A stretch of 64,000 bases of DNA, taken from contig OX104122.1 in NCBI GenBank assembly GCA_944474755.1, forward strand, positions 11,914,641 to 11,978,640, given 5' to 3'. Position numbers and translations under genes: made by a program. Origin of the DNA: Limnoperna fortunei (taxonomy: Eukaryota; Mollusca; Bivalvia; Mytilida; Modiolidae). Positions within the stretch are counted from its first letter, which is position 1, and every line of letters starts with the position of its first letter. The notes below the pieces were generated by a model. The model made no database searches. It was not told where the DNA came from and saw only the letters and a list, made by a program, of their open reading frames with translations. Below are positions 26,701 through 41,700 of the stretch, in pieces.

Positions 26701-29700
26701 GTGTTGGGGGAGGAAGTCAGAGTACCCGGAAAGAACCCCCACCTATGGTAGGAAAACTGGCAATCCTTGTCAATTAAGATTGGAGTCGAGTACACCCTGC
26801 CTGCAGTGAGACTTGAACCCGCAACCTCAGTGTTGACAGACCATGTGATCAATAGTAGACAAACTACCTTAACCACTCGGCCACCAAGGCCCCCCAAGGT
26901 TGTTTGTCTACTATTGATCATGTGGTCTGTCAACACAGAGGTTGCGGGATCTGGTCTTACTGCAAGCACAGTGTGTTCGACAAGGATTGCTACACAATAA
27001 AAACTGGACGCCATGATATAGCTGAAAAATTGCTGAAAGTGGCATTCAGAACCATTCAAACAAACAAACATATTATAAACAATTATAGAAATGTTTTTCA
27101 CAAGTAAAATTATAGGTTTACGTCAGCAAAATTCCAACAGTTGTCTAGACTGTAATGAAGACAGATAACAGAAAAAGAATATTCTTTCAATTTAGATGAA
27201 ATGTGCCGTACCTGTTTATCTGGCATCGCAAGGATCATCAGACATTGGTATACAACATCTATGGGTTGTCATGACAACAGATTTAAGGACACAAGTAGCC
27301 CTTGTTTCTGTACAGAATACTCGACCCTCTTTAGTCGAATCCTTCCAAGCGTCGAATGCTGAAGTCATCGCTGTAGAGATCGTTCCTGGCTATGCCATAA
27401 CTGACAGTCCTAATGCTTTTACAGAGGATACAGTGTGGATGTCAACAGTTAGAAAAGAGTAAGGACATGTTTACAATTTTGATGTATTTAACACAAATTG
27501 TTGTCTGGGCCTCTGTGGCCAACCATCTACTAATGATCAATGGTGTGTCAACACTAAGGTTGTGAGTTTGTGTCTAACTTTTATAAAGGGCTCAACTCCA
27601 ACTTTAATGGAGAAGGATTGCTAGTATTCCTGTATCACTGGATACTCAATCTCCCTCCCCAATCAAAACTGAAAATCAGTATATAGCTGAAGAATTGCTG
27701 AAAGTGGCTTAAAACAAACAAACAAACAAATTCAAATTCTAAAATTTGTGTCTCCTGTATTATCAAAAACACATATAAATTTATGATGTGACAGCTAAAA
27801 ATACTCTCTTTTGATTGGCTTTTACAATTCTTCTATCCACGCGTAATTAAACTTCCTTTATACATTTAATTAATGAACAAAATTGGTGTGTTGTGTTCAA
27901 GAAATGTTACAATGTTTACCAATTTACTATATAGATAGAGATGAAATATAGAATTTTCCGAGTGACAGAAATCACGGTAAATCACATGTGAAAATTATCG
28001 TTTATTTTCACTCTCGGGTTTTTTCCTGCCAAAATTGCAGTTGGTTTTGTAATATACAGATATTCATCCGCCGTTCATAAAATTTAGGATTTAGCATTAA
28101 AATTTTACGAAAACAATTTTGATCTATATAATAAATAGGATAATCAAGTTCCGCGACCTCGTTTAATCAGATGAGATGCGTTATGCGGCACTTGTGATCA
28201 TATTTTGGATATTCACTCCGCCCAATTAATTATCCTATAAGTAATATATATACAGACGTTATTTATGAACAAAACGTTCTATTTCAGAGTTTTGATCTTC
28301 AGTGTTTTCAATGAACAAGGGCTTAGAGATCAAACAAAGTTTAATCGTACTCCAAAAAGGGTATTCCATTGTCATGGCAACGCTCAGCAGATACACTACA
28401 CAATAGAAAGAGTGTTCCTGGGAACAGATGAAGGACTTCTTGTAATATATGATAGAAATGAAGGTATGGACATCTTATTTTTAAAAACATATATTGAAGT
28501 TTTTTTATCAATGTTTGCATTGTTTGTACAATTTTATTGCTCTCCATTCATCAAGAATATTTTATGCTATTTTGATGTTTCTTGTGCCGAAAAAGGCATT
28601 TTATGATTATGAACTGGAACAAGAATGGCTACTCGTCACAGTCAGTTTGAAGATCAGACCAAACTTTCTCAAATCCATATTTGTGAACCCCTTCAGAAGA
28701 GCACTAGGGTTTTTTATTTTGTTTTTATTTGTTTGTATGTTTGTTTTTTTTTTTTTTTGCTCTTCACAATTTATGCTGAAACTAAGAATGGAGCGATGAC
28801 TCACTTTTTGTTTGTTTGTTTGAACGCCACTTTCAGCAATATTTCAGCTATGTCATGGCATCCAGTTTTTATTAGGGGAGGAAGCCGGAGTACCAAGAGA
28901 AAAACCTTGATCTGCTGTAGGAAAACTGGGACTTATTGAAACTCCTCTTTAACATCTGAATTAGTTTTGAATTTTCTTGTCTATTATTTTGTTTGGAATT
29001 GTATTATCTGCAAGCATCTTCTGTCATTTTGCAGAACCGGCTTTGGAAAGAAAACTAGTTAATGGACATAAATGGTGAACATTTTTCATTTCAAAAGCTG
29101 TATGAAGAGCAGTTACATCATACACAATTCAATTGATTATTGAAAAACCAAACAACAAAGCACCAAAAATTTAATGGAAAACAGAAAACAGGAAGGACAA
29201 ATATGGGCATAAACTACTGTCTGGGAATAGTAACATAGAACATTACAAGGAGGGGTTAAACAGATTAATGGGCAACCCTTCCCCTTCCTTCCCCAATTCT
29301 TATTGTAGTACACTTACAACACAGACATGCAGGAATGTATCACAACAACAAACATGACACAAATACACCAATACAGAACCAACAGAAGTGACCCTTGATG
29401 TCCAAACATCTATAGTTTATATCTTAATTCAAACACTGGACAAACAAACATAAAATCCTTATTTATGAATAACATGTTTTATTGTAGAAGGTATATGGAA
29501 CCTGGACTCACCAAGTATAGTACAGTTGGCATCTAGTTCTATAAATAGTATCATCTCTCTGGACGAAGAAGTTTGGGTATCATGTGGTCAGCACACCTAT
29601 ATAATACCAGTAGAGGAGTCCTGTTACCTGGTATGTTCTAATGTCTCTGGGTGGGGCCCACAGGAGTCCTGTTACCTGGTATGTTCTAATGTCTCTGGAT

Positions 29701-32700
29701 GGGGTCCACAGGAGTCCTGTTACCTAGTATGTTCTAATGTCTCTGGGTGGGGCCCACAGGAGTCCTGTTACCTGGTATGTTCTAATGTCTCTGGATGGGG
29801 TCCACAGGAGTCCTGTTACCTGGTATGTTCTAATGTCTCTGGATGGGGCCCACAGGAGTCCTGTTACCTGGTATGTTCTAATGTCCCTGGGTGGGGCCCA
29901 CAGGAGTCCTGTTACCTGGTATGTTCTAATGTCTCTGCGTGGGGCCCACAGGAGTTCTGTTACCTGGTATGTTCTGATGTCTCTGGGTGGGGCCCACAGG
30001 AGTCCTGTTACCTGGTATGTTCTAATGTCTCTGCGTGGGGCCCACATGGTGTCCTGTTACCTGGTATGTTCTGATGTCTCTGGGTGGGGCCCACAGGAGT
30101 ACTGTTACCTGGTATGTTCTAATGTCTCTGGATGGGGCCCACAGGAGTTCTGTTATCTGGTATGTTCTAATGTCTCTGTTAGGGCCCACAGAAGTCCTGT
30201 TATCTGTTATGTTCTAATGTCTCTGGGTGGGGCCCACAGGAGTCCTGTTATCTGGTATGTTCTAATGTCTCTGGATGGGGCCCACAGGAGTACTGTTACC
30301 TGGTATGTTCTAATGTCTCTGGGTGGGGCCCACAGGAGTACTGTTATCTGGTATGTTCTAATGTCTCTGGGTGGGGCCCACAGGAGTCCTGTTACCTGGT
30401 ATGTTCTAATGTCTCTGGATGGGCCCACAGGAGTCCTGTTATCTGGTATGTTCTAATGTCTCTGCGTGGGGCCCACAGGAGTTCTGTTACCTGGTATGTT
30501 CTAATGTCTCTGGGTGGGGCGCAATGGAGTCCTGTTATCTGGTATGTTCTAATGTCTCTGGATGGGGCCCACAGGAGTCCTGTTATCTGGTATGTTCTAA
30601 TGTCTCTGGATGGGGCCCACAGGAGTTCTGTTATCTGGTATGTTCTAATGTCTCTGTTAGGGCCCACAGAAGTCCTGTTATCTGTTATGTTCTAATTTCT
30701 CTGGATGGAGCCCACAGGAGTACTGTTATGTGGTATGTTCTAATTTCTCTGGATGGGACCCACAGGAGTTCTGTTACCTGGTATGTTCTAATGTCTCTGG
30801 ATGGGGCCCACAGGAGTCCTGTTACCTGGTATGTTCTAATTTCCCTGGATGGGGCCCACAGGAGTCCTGTTATCTGGTATGTTCTAATGTCTCTGGATGG
30901 GACCCACAGGAGTCCTGTTATCTGGTATGTTCTAATGTCTCTGGATGGGACCCACAGGAGTCCTGTTACCTGGTATGTTCTAATGTCTCTGGATGGGGCC
31001 CACAGGAGTACTGTTACCTGGTATGTTCTAATGTCTCTGGATGGGGTCCACTGGAGTCCTGTTATCTGGTATGTTCTAATGTCTCTGCGTGGGGCCCACA
31101 GGAGTTCTGTTACCTGGTATGTTCTAATGTCTCTGGGTGGGGCGCAATGGAGTCCTGTTATCTGGTATGTTCTAATGTCTCTGGATGGGGCCCTTAGGAG
31201 TCCTGTTATCTGGTTTGTTCTAATGTCTCTGGATGGGGCCCACAGGAGTTCTGTTATCTGGTATGTTCTAATGTCTCTGTTAGGGCCCACAGAAGTCCTG
31301 TTATCTGTTATGTTCTAATTTCTCTGGATGGAGCCCACAGGAGTTCTGTTACCTGGTATGTTCTAATGTCTCTGGGTGGGGCCCACAGGAGTCCTGTTAT
31401 CTGGTATGTTCTAATGTCTCTGGATGGGCCCACAGGAGTCCTGTTACCTGGTATGTTCTAATGTCTCTGGATGGGGCCCACAGGAGTCCTGTTACCTGGT
31501 ATGTTCTAATTTCTCTGGATGGGGCCCACAGGAGTCCTGTTATCTGGTATGTTCTAATGTCTCTGGATGGGACCCACAGGAGTCCTGTTATCTGGTATGT
31601 TCTAATGTCTCTGGATGGGACCCACAGGAGTCCTGTTACCTGGTATGTTCTAATGTCTCTGGATGGGGCCCACAGGAGTACTGTTACCTGGTATGTTCTA
31701 ATGTCTCTGGATGGGGTCCACTGGAGTCCTGTTACCTGGTATGTTCTATTGTCTCTGGGTGGGGCCCACAGGAGTCCTGTTACCTAGTATGTTCTAATGT
31801 CTCTGGATGGGGCCCACAGGAGTACTGTTATCTGGTATGTTCTAATGTCTCTGTATGGGGCCCACAGGAGTCCTGTTATCTGGTATGTTCTAATGTCTCT
31901 GGATGGGGCCCACAGGAGTCCTGTTACCTAGTATGTTCTAATGTCTCTGGATGGGGCCCACAGGAGTACTGTTACCTGGTATGTTCTAATGTCTCTGGAT
32001 GGGGTCCACAGGAGTCCTGTTACCTGGTATGTTCTATTGTCTCTGGGTGTGGCCCACAGGAGTCCTGTTACCTGGTATGTTCTAATGTCTCTGGGTGGGA
32101 CCCACAGGAGTCCTGTTACCTGGTATGTTCTATTGTCTCTGGGTGGGGCCCACAGGAGTCCTGTTACCTGGTATGTTCTAATGTCTCTGGGTGGGGCCCA
32201 CAGGAGTCCTGTTACCTGGTATGTTCTATTGTCTCTGGGTGGGGCCCACAGGAGTCCTGTTACCTGGTATGTTCTAATGTCTCTGGATGGGGCCCACACG
32301 AGTCCTGTTACCTAGTATGTTCTAATGTCTCTGGGTGGGGCCCACAGGAGTCCTGTTACCTGGTATGTTCTAATGTCTCTGGATGGGACCCACAGGAGTC
32401 CTGTTATCTGGTATGTTCTAATGTCTCTGGATGGGACCCACAGGAGTCCTGTTACCTGTTATGTTCTAATGTCTCTGGATGGGACCCACAGGAGTCCTGT
32501 TACCTGGTATGTTCTAATGTCTCTGGATGGGACCCACAGGAGTCCTGTTACCTGGTATGTTCTAATGTCTCTGGGTGGGGCCCACAGGAGTCCTGTTACC
32601 TGGTATGTTCTAATGTCTCTGGGTGGGGCCCACAGGAGTCCTGTTACCTGGTATGTTCTAATGTCTCTGGGTGGGGCCCACAGGAGTCCTGTTACCTGGT

Positions 32701-35700
32701 ATGTTCTAATGTCTCTGGGTGGGGCCCACAGGAGTCCTGTTACCTGGTATGTTCTAATGTCTCTAGGTTGGGCTCACTTATTTGGGGGTTGTCAGGTTAT
32801 AATAAAGAAAACCTGGCCAGGAACCTTAGTTATCAACATGGACCCTCCTTGGTCCACCCCAGCCACTAATTTATTGTTTGTTTACTTGTTCTGTCCTGAA
32901 ATACCACTCTCAGGACATGAAGCAACCATTCAATGAGTAATGTTGGATGAACAATTCAACATCTGTATGTATCCTTGTGTATGACTTCTAATTTTATCAA
33001 ATTAAAAAGGTGTCAAAGTGTATCTTGCTACATGTATTGTCAACCCTTTTTAAAACAAACATGTTTGTTTCCTGCCAGCAGTGACGTTAAACTGAATTTG
33101 CTGTTATAATATATTTGTATTTTTGTACATTGATTATCTCCCTTTTTTATTTGCATCTATTGAAAATCGTTCATGTCTGCTCAATACCCACGCTTATAAA
33201 AAAAACCAAAAAATTATAAAATGTGTGTTTTCTTGCAGATATTTAATTAAAAACCTGTAAATTATGTTCATTTACATTAGACCAATTTTTGGTAATTATC
33301 CTTTTTCTGAAGTGCCGCTTCAATCTTAACACACTTAAGCCAATAATTTTATAAGATATTTGAAGATTTAAATATTAAATAGCCTTTGACACCTTTTTAA
33401 TTAAGCCACATCCCTGTCAGCAATTAGTTTTGAAACGTAAATGTCAAGCACGGTTAATTACGCAATAGCAACAGGTGTTCACCTGTGCAATCAATCATTA
33501 AAAAAATCAATTCTCTGGACAAAGATCATTTTTCACAGGTAAATCTTTATAATTTGTCATTTTAACAAATTATTTATGCTTGCTTTGGTATATTTGTTAA
33601 TGACATACACAGTCGGAGTTGGAAACCGAATATGTCGTTGTATTGAGCATAAACAACACGTGGACACATTTGTTACCACTGAAATCCTGTCGGTTGTCGA
33701 ATATTCTGTTAACTGAATGTCATTGTAACAAGGGTTCACTGTATATCATTTAAATGTTTGGCTACATGATTTAAAGAAGTGTTATAATTATGGACAGAAT
33801 TTTTTAGGATACAGGGGTGGGGGGGGGGGGGGGGCAGAGGAGTAGGATGACACAGATGTTGGGTATGAGGAGACAAAGGTGGGGTAAGAGGACACAGAAG
33901 TAGTAAAAGGACATTTCTTGTTAGCACCCACTACCCAATACAAATAAGAATAAAATTTCATATGAATCCTAAACAATTTTTTCCAGAACTCTCCCTTCAT
34001 TTGTTCCAAGATTACCCTGAGTGTAAGTTGTTTGACAGTTATGCTCTTTGATGTTAATTAACTGTTTTGTTACTAACATGTCATTTGAGTTAGTGTAGTG
34101 GATTACAAGTTACACTACAGTACAGATTGGGTGGATGTTAAGATTTTCAATTTATCCACAGTGGGCACTTCATCATCCACTTATCCACATTGGACATTTC
34201 ACCATCGTTCACTAATCCAGAGTGGGCACTTCATTATTGTCTATTTATCCACATTGGCAGAAGTTTACAAACTACAAGTTTAGCCCACCATGTACCAATA
34301 ATTGGGCAGGGTATACAAGCTACAAGTTTTGTCCACCATGTACCAAGGAGTGGGCAGGGTTTACAGGCTACAAGTTTAGCCCACCATGTACCAATGATTG
34401 GGCAGAGTATACAAGCTACAAGTTTAGCCCACTATGTACCAATGATTGGGCAGGGTTTACAGGCTACAAGTTTAGCTCACCATGTACCAGTGAGTGGGCA
34501 GAGTATACAAGCTACAAGTTTAGCCCACCATGTACCAATGAGTGGGCAGAATATACAAGCTACAAGTTTAGCCCACCATGTACCAATGATTGGGCAGGGT
34601 TTACAGGCTACAAGTTTAGCCCACCATGTACCAATGATTGGGCAGGGTTTACAGGCTACAAGTTTAGCCCACCATGTACCCCAATGAGTGGGCAGGGTAT
34701 ACAAGCTACAAGTTTTGCCCACCATGTACCAATGAATGGGCAGAGTATACAAGCTACAAGTTTTGCCCACCATGTACTGATGAGTGGGCAGGGTATACAA
34801 ACTACAAGTTTTGTCCACCATGTACCAATAATTGGGCAAGGTATACAAGCTTCAAGTTTTGCCCACCATGTACCAATGAGTGGACAGAGTATACAAGCTA
34901 CAAGTTTAGCCCACTATGTACCAATGATTTGGCATGGTTTACAGGCTACAAGTTTAGCCCACCATGTACCAATGAGTGGGCAGAGTATACAAGCTACAAG
35001 TTTGCCCACCATGTACCAATGAGTGGGCAAAGTATACAAGCTTCAAGTTTCGCCAACCATGTATCAATGAGTGGGCAGAGTATACAAGTTACAAGTTTTG
35101 CCCACCATGTACGGATGAGTGGGCAGAGTATACAAGCTAGAAGTGTTGCCCACCATGTTCCAATGAGTGGGCAGAGTATACAAGCTACAAGTTTTGCCCA
35201 TCATGTACAAATGAGTTGGCAGAATATACAAGCTACAAGTTTTGCCCACCATGCACCAATGAGTGGGCAGAGTATACAAGCTACAAGTTTTGCCCACCAT
35301 GTACCACTGAGTGGGCAGAGTATACAAGCTACAAGTTTAGCCCATCATGTACCACTGAGTGGGCAGAGTATACAAGCTACAAGTTTGCCCACCATGTACC
35401 AATGAGTGGGCAGAGTATACAAGCTACAAGTTTGCCCACCATGTACCAATGAGTGGGCAGAGTATACAAGCTTCAAGTTTCGCCAACCATGTACCAATGA
35501 GTGGGCAGAGTATACAAGTTACAAGTTTTGCCCACCATGTACGGATGAGTGGGCAGAGTATACAAGCTTCAAGTTTCGCCAACCATGTACCAATGAGTGG
35601 GCAGAGTATACAAGTTACAAGTTTTGCCCACCATGTACGGATGAGTGGGCAGTGTATACAAGCTAGAAGTGTTGCCCACCATGTACCAATGAGTGGGCAG

Positions 35701-38700
35701 AGTATACAAGCTACAAGTTTTGCCCACCATGTACCAATGAGTGGGCAGAGTATACAAGCTACAAGTGTTGCCCACCATGTACCAATGAGTGGGCAGAGTA
35801 TTCAAGCTTCAAGTTTTGCCAACCATGTACCAATGAGTGGGCAGAGTATACAAGTTACAAGTTTTGCCCACCATGTACGGATGAGTGGGCAGAGTATACA
35901 AGCTAGAAGTGTTGCCCACCATGTACCAATGAGTGGGCAGAGTATACAAGCTACAAGTTTGCCCACCATGTACCAATGAGTGGGCAGAGTATACAAGCTT
36001 CAAGTTTCTCCAACCATGTACCAATGAGTGGGCAGAGTGTACAAGTTACAAGTTTTGCCCACCATGTACGGATGAGTGGGCAGAGTATACAAGCTAGAAG
36101 TGTTGCCCACCATGTACCAATGAGTGGGCAGAGTATACAAGCTACAAGTTTTGCCCACCATGTACCAATGAGTGGGCAGAGTATACAAGCTACAAGTGTT
36201 GCCCACCATGTACCAATGAGTGGGCAGAGTATACAAGCTACAAGTTTTGCCCACCATGTACCAATGAGTGGGCAGGGTATACAGGCTACAAGTTTAGCTC
36301 ACCATGTACCAATGAGTGGGCAGAGTATACAAGCTACAAGTTTTGCCCACCATGTACCAATGATTGGGCAGGGTTTACAGGCTACAAGTTTAGCCCACCA
36401 TGTACCAATGAGTGGGCAGAGTATACAAGTTACAAGTTTTGCCCACCATGTACCAATGAGTGGGCAGAGTATACAAGCTAGAAGTGTTGCCCACCATGTA
36501 CCAATGAATGGGCAGAGTATACAAGCTACAAGTGTTGCCCACCATGTACCAATGAGTGGGCAGAGTATACAAGCTACAAGTGTTGCCCACCATGTACCAA
36601 TGAGTGGGCAGAGTATACAAGCTACAAGTTTTGCCCACCATGTACCAATGAGTGGGCAGAGTATACAAGCTACAAGTTTTGCCCACCATGTACCAATGAG
36701 TGGGCAGAGTATACAAGCTACAAGTTTTGCCCACCATGTACCAATGAGTGGGCAGGGTATACAGGCTACAAGTTTAGCTCACCATATACCAATGAGTGGG
36801 CAGAGTATACAAGCTACAAGTTTTGCCCACCATGTACCAATGATTGGGCAGGGTTTACAGGCTACAAGTTTAGCCCACCATGTACCAATGAGTGGGCAGA
36901 GTATACAAGTTACAAGTTTTGCCCACCATGTACCAATGAGTGGGCAGAGTATACAAGCTACAAGTTTAGCCCACCATTTACCAATGAGTGGGCAGAGTAT
37001 ACAAGCTACAAGTTTAGCCTACCATGTACCAATGAGTGGGCAGAGTATACAAGCTACAAGTTTTACCCACCATGTACCGATGAGTGGGCAGAGTATACAA
37101 GCTACAAGTTTTGCCCACCATGTACCGATGAGTGGACAGAGTATACAAGCTACAAGTGTTGCCCACCATGTACCAATGAGTGGGCAGAGTATACAAGCTA
37201 CAAGTTTTGCCCAAAATGTACAAGTGCAAATCAACATATCCTGTACTGTATGTTATAGATTTGGTTTAAATTATTTTATTTACTCTCCTGCTACAGAGTT
37301 GTTCTTTGCTTTATAAGAAAACTAATTCAAAGCCTGTCAATGTGGTGTGCTAGTTTTTGCGTGTTTTTTATGTATGCAAAATTGACTTGCAGTGGTTGTG
37401 TTGTCATCCATGTAGCCTTCAACAACAGTGTTTGAAATGCACAATTAAAATATTGTATAAAAGGGCCGTTCCAAAAAATACTATTTCCTCCTCTGTCCAT
37501 TTTTTTCTCAGGATGTAACTTGAGTATACATGTATATGTTGGTGGTAGAGTGATGCAACAATTTTGTATTTAAAATTCATTTGTAGTAATGACTAATTTA
37601 TATAGGTGGGAGAGAGAAGTAACATAGAAATTTCTGGAACAGCCCTAAAAAAATTTTGAATTTTTATTTTGAATTTTAAGTCACAATTTTTATTCATTGA
37701 AATAAATATTGGTTGTGTTGCATGAAGTGCAAATCTGGGTAATTTTGTTGTTGTTATTATTTTTTGCAAAACAAGAAAAAGTTTATGATTGAACATATGC
37801 CTAAGAATTACATTGAATTTGTAAGAAATATATACATGTCTTACATTAAGTATGTCTCCAATCAACACTTTCATAGTTCAAAGAAACTTCAAAAGAATGC
37901 ATTCAGTTCTCAAGTAATGTAAATTTTCAATTATATAAATCTATATTAATAATGAAGTCATTATTATAAGTTTACATTTGAATTGAATTTTTTTTATTCC
38001 AAGAACGGTATACAGGAGCCTTAGGAATTACCCACCATGAAACATTTCTTCTTTTTTTTCCTGTAATTTAATGTTTTAATCACATAGACCAAAAATGACA
38101 ATGAAACAATGTTTTGCACTAGAAGATATGTTAAAGTTGTTGTAAGAACATTAGGATTGGGTGGGTACTATACATTAATGCATATTATAGACAGAAGAAC
38201 ATTTAGGATTGGGTGGTACTATACATTAATGCATATTATAGACAGAAGAACATTAGGATTGGGTGGGTACTATACATTAATGCATATTATAGACAGAAGA
38301 ACATTAGGATTGGGTGGGTACTATACATTAATGCATATTATAGATAGAAGAACATTTAGGATTGGGTGGTACTATACATTAATGCATATTATAGACAGAA
38401 GAACATTAGGATTGGGTGGGTACTATACATTAATGCATATTATAGGCAGAAGAACATTTAGGATTGGGTGGGTATTATACATTAATGCATATTATAGATA
38501 GAAGAACATAAGGATTGGGTGGGTACTATACATTAATGCATATTATAGATAGAAGAACATTTAGGATTGGGTGGTACTATACATTAATGCATATTATAGA
38601 CAGAAGAACATTAGGATTGGGTGGGTACTATACATTAATGCATATTATAGACAGAAGAACATTTAGGATTGGGTGGTACTATACATTAATGCATATTATA

Positions 38701-41700
38701 GATAGAACATTTAGGATTGGGTGGGTATTATACATTAATGCATATTATAGATAGAAGAACATTTAGGATTGGGTGGTACTATACATTAATGCATATTATA
38801 GATAGAAGAACATTTAGGATTGGGTGGGTACTATACATTAATGCATATTATAGATAGAAGAACATTTAGGATTGGGTGGTACTATACATTAATGCATATT
38901 ATAGACAGAAGAACATTTAGGATTGATTGGTACTATACATTAATGCCTATTATAGACAGAAGAACATTAGGATTGGGTGGGTATTATACATTAATGCATA
39001 TTATAGACAGGAGAACTTTAGGATTTGGGTGGGTACTATACATTAATGCATATTATAGACAGAAGAACATTAGGATTGGGTGGGTACTATACATTAATGC
39101 ATATTATAGACAGAAGAACATTTAGGATTGGGTGGTACTATACATTAATGCATATTATAGACAGAAGAACATTAGGATTGGGTGGGTACTATACATTAAT
39201 GCATATTATAGATAGAAGAACATTAGGATTGGGTGGGTACTATACATTAATGCATATTATAGACAGAAGAACATTTAGGATTGGGTGGTACTATACATTA
39301 ATGCATATTATAGACAATTGGGTGGGTACTATACATTAATGCATATTATAGACAGAAGAACATTTAGGATTGGGTGGGTACTATACATTAATGCATATTA
39401 TAGACAGAAGAACATTAGGATTGGGTGGGTACTATACATTAATGCATATTATAGATAGAAGAACATTTAGGATTGGGTGGTACTATACATTAATGCATAT
39501 TATAGACAGAAGAACATTAGGATTGGGTGGGTACTATACATTAATGCATATTATAGACAGAAGAACATTTAGGATTGGGTGGTACTATACATTAATGCAT
39601 ATTATAGACAGAAGAACATTAGGATTGGGTGGGTATTATACATTAATGCATATTATAGACAGAAGAACATTAGGATTTGGGTGGGTACTATACATTAATG
39701 CATATTATAGACAGAAGAACATTTAGGATTGGGTGGTACTATACATTAATGCATATTATAGACAGAAGAACATTAGGATTGGGTGGGTACTATACATTAA
39801 TGCATATTATAGACAGAAGAACATTTAGGATTAGGTGGGTACTATACATTAATGCATATTATAGACAGAAGAACATTAGGATTTGGGTGGGTACTATACA
39901 TTAATGCATATTATAGACAGAAGAACATTTAGGATTGGGTGGGTACTATATATACATTAATGCATATTATAGACAGAAGAACATTTAGGATTGGGTGGGT
40001 ACTATACATTAATGCATATTATAGACAGAAGAACATTTAGGATTGGGTGGTACTATACATTAATGCATATTATAGACAGAAGAACATTAGGATTGGGTGG
40101 GTACTATACATTAATGTTCTACACCCCCTGAAACGTAAAACGTTCCCATTTTTGCGTTCGTATTTCGTTTTCCGTTCGTTCGTATATCGTTTTCCGTTCG
40201 TACGTCCGTTCGTTCGTTCGTTCGTCCGCATGCGCAAACAAGTAAATAAAACCCGTTCGTTCGTTCGTCCGCATGCGCAGTAAAGTAAAAATAAAGGTTC
40301 ATTCGTTCGTCAGCATTGGCAAAAGAAAATATTTTACACTTTGTTAGTCTGATAGAAAATACTACATTCTGTTATCAAATTAAAATAACCTGAACATTAA
40401 AATGTCAAATAAATTATATTTATTTTAAAACTATAAATTCATTAAAACCATGAACATGATTGTTTTAAATTAAATATAAACATAAACAATTTGAAATACT
40501 TTCTTCGTCTACTTTGTTATATGTAAATCTACAATCTTCAGGTTGTACAAATAAATATGATTTATTTGAACACAAAGGAAATTTTTCTATTTTAGTGCCT
40601 AAAACCTTTTAAAAATGTATGTTTTATCCTAAAGTCTCTGAACATCCTTACATTGTCTTCATTTGATCCAAAAACTGAATAGCTGTTTACACAGCAAACT
40701 TAATAAAACTGAATAATCTTGCATAAAATCTTAATTTGATGGCACAATATTTGTTTGGATACACAGACATTTCATTTCCTAGGTTTTAAATTGCATATAT
40801 AATGTCTCACGACTGATTTAGCATCTCTTAGTTAGGTCAAAGAAGTTAATTATAGTGTGCTATGGTTTAATATTGCATCTTGTAAGGTCTCAGGAGTGAT
40901 TTTGTATGTGAAATATGGTTTTTAATTGTATCGCAAAGGTCTCAGGAGTGATTTTATATGTGTAATATAGTTTTTAATTGTATAGCTAGGGTCTCAGGAG
41001 TGATTTTGTATGTGAAATATGGTTTTTAATTGTATTGCTAGGGTCTCAGGAGTGATTTTGTATGTGAAATATTGGTTTTAATTGTATTGCAAAGGTCTCA
41101 GGAGTGATTTTGCATGTAAAATATGGTTTTTAATTGTATTGCTAGGGTCTCAGGAGTGATTTTATATATGTTAGATGGTTTTTAATTGTATCGCAAAGGT
41201 TTGAGGAGTGATTTTATATGTGTAATATGGTTTTTAATTGTAGCGCAAAGGTCTCAGGAGTGATTTTATATGTGAAATATGGTTTTTAATTGTATTGCAA
41301 AAGTCTCAGGAGTGATTCTGCATGTGAAATATGGTTTTTAATTGTATTGCTAGGGTCTTAGGAGTGATTTTATATATGTAATATAGTTTTAAATTGTATC
41401 GCAAAGGTCTCAAGAGTGATTTTATATGTGTAATATGGTTTTTAATTGTATCGCAAAGCTCTCAGGAGTGATTTTATATGTGAAATATGGTTTTTAATTG
41501 TATCGCAAAGGTCTCAGGGGTGATTTTATTTGTGTAATATGGTTTTTAATTGTATCGCAAAGGTCTCAGGAGTGCTTTTATAGGTGAAATATGGTTTTTA
41601 ATTGTATCGCAAAGGTCTCAGAGGTGATTTTATATGAGAAATATAGTTTTTATAATTGTATTTCTAGGGTCTCAGGAGTGATTTTGTACGTGAAATATGG

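Larger units (their letters stand above)
26075..27195. other. Intron 10
   Basis: AT-rich unique DNA to about 26645, then a SINE with a second SINE nested inside it (26650-27070), then a short unique stretch to the exon 11 acceptor. Confidence 0.6.
27459..28287. other. Intron 11: SINE and MITE
   Basis: The intron contains an old SINE copy (27504-27730) and the reverse-oriented MITE copy (27932-28240). The acceptor of exon 12 follows within 50 bp of the MITE end. No coding segment is seen. Confidence 0.6.

Noticed and set aside
26529..27101. 190-codon minus-strand ORF
   Set aside because: It runs through two nested SINEs and flanking intron; content matches SINE translation, not a protein family.
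34190..37316. ORFs up to 446 codons ([20 protein letters not shown] repeat) as a gene
   Set aside because: They are by-products of a 48-bp intronic minisatellite; frames shift with single-base indels and the minus strand is also open.
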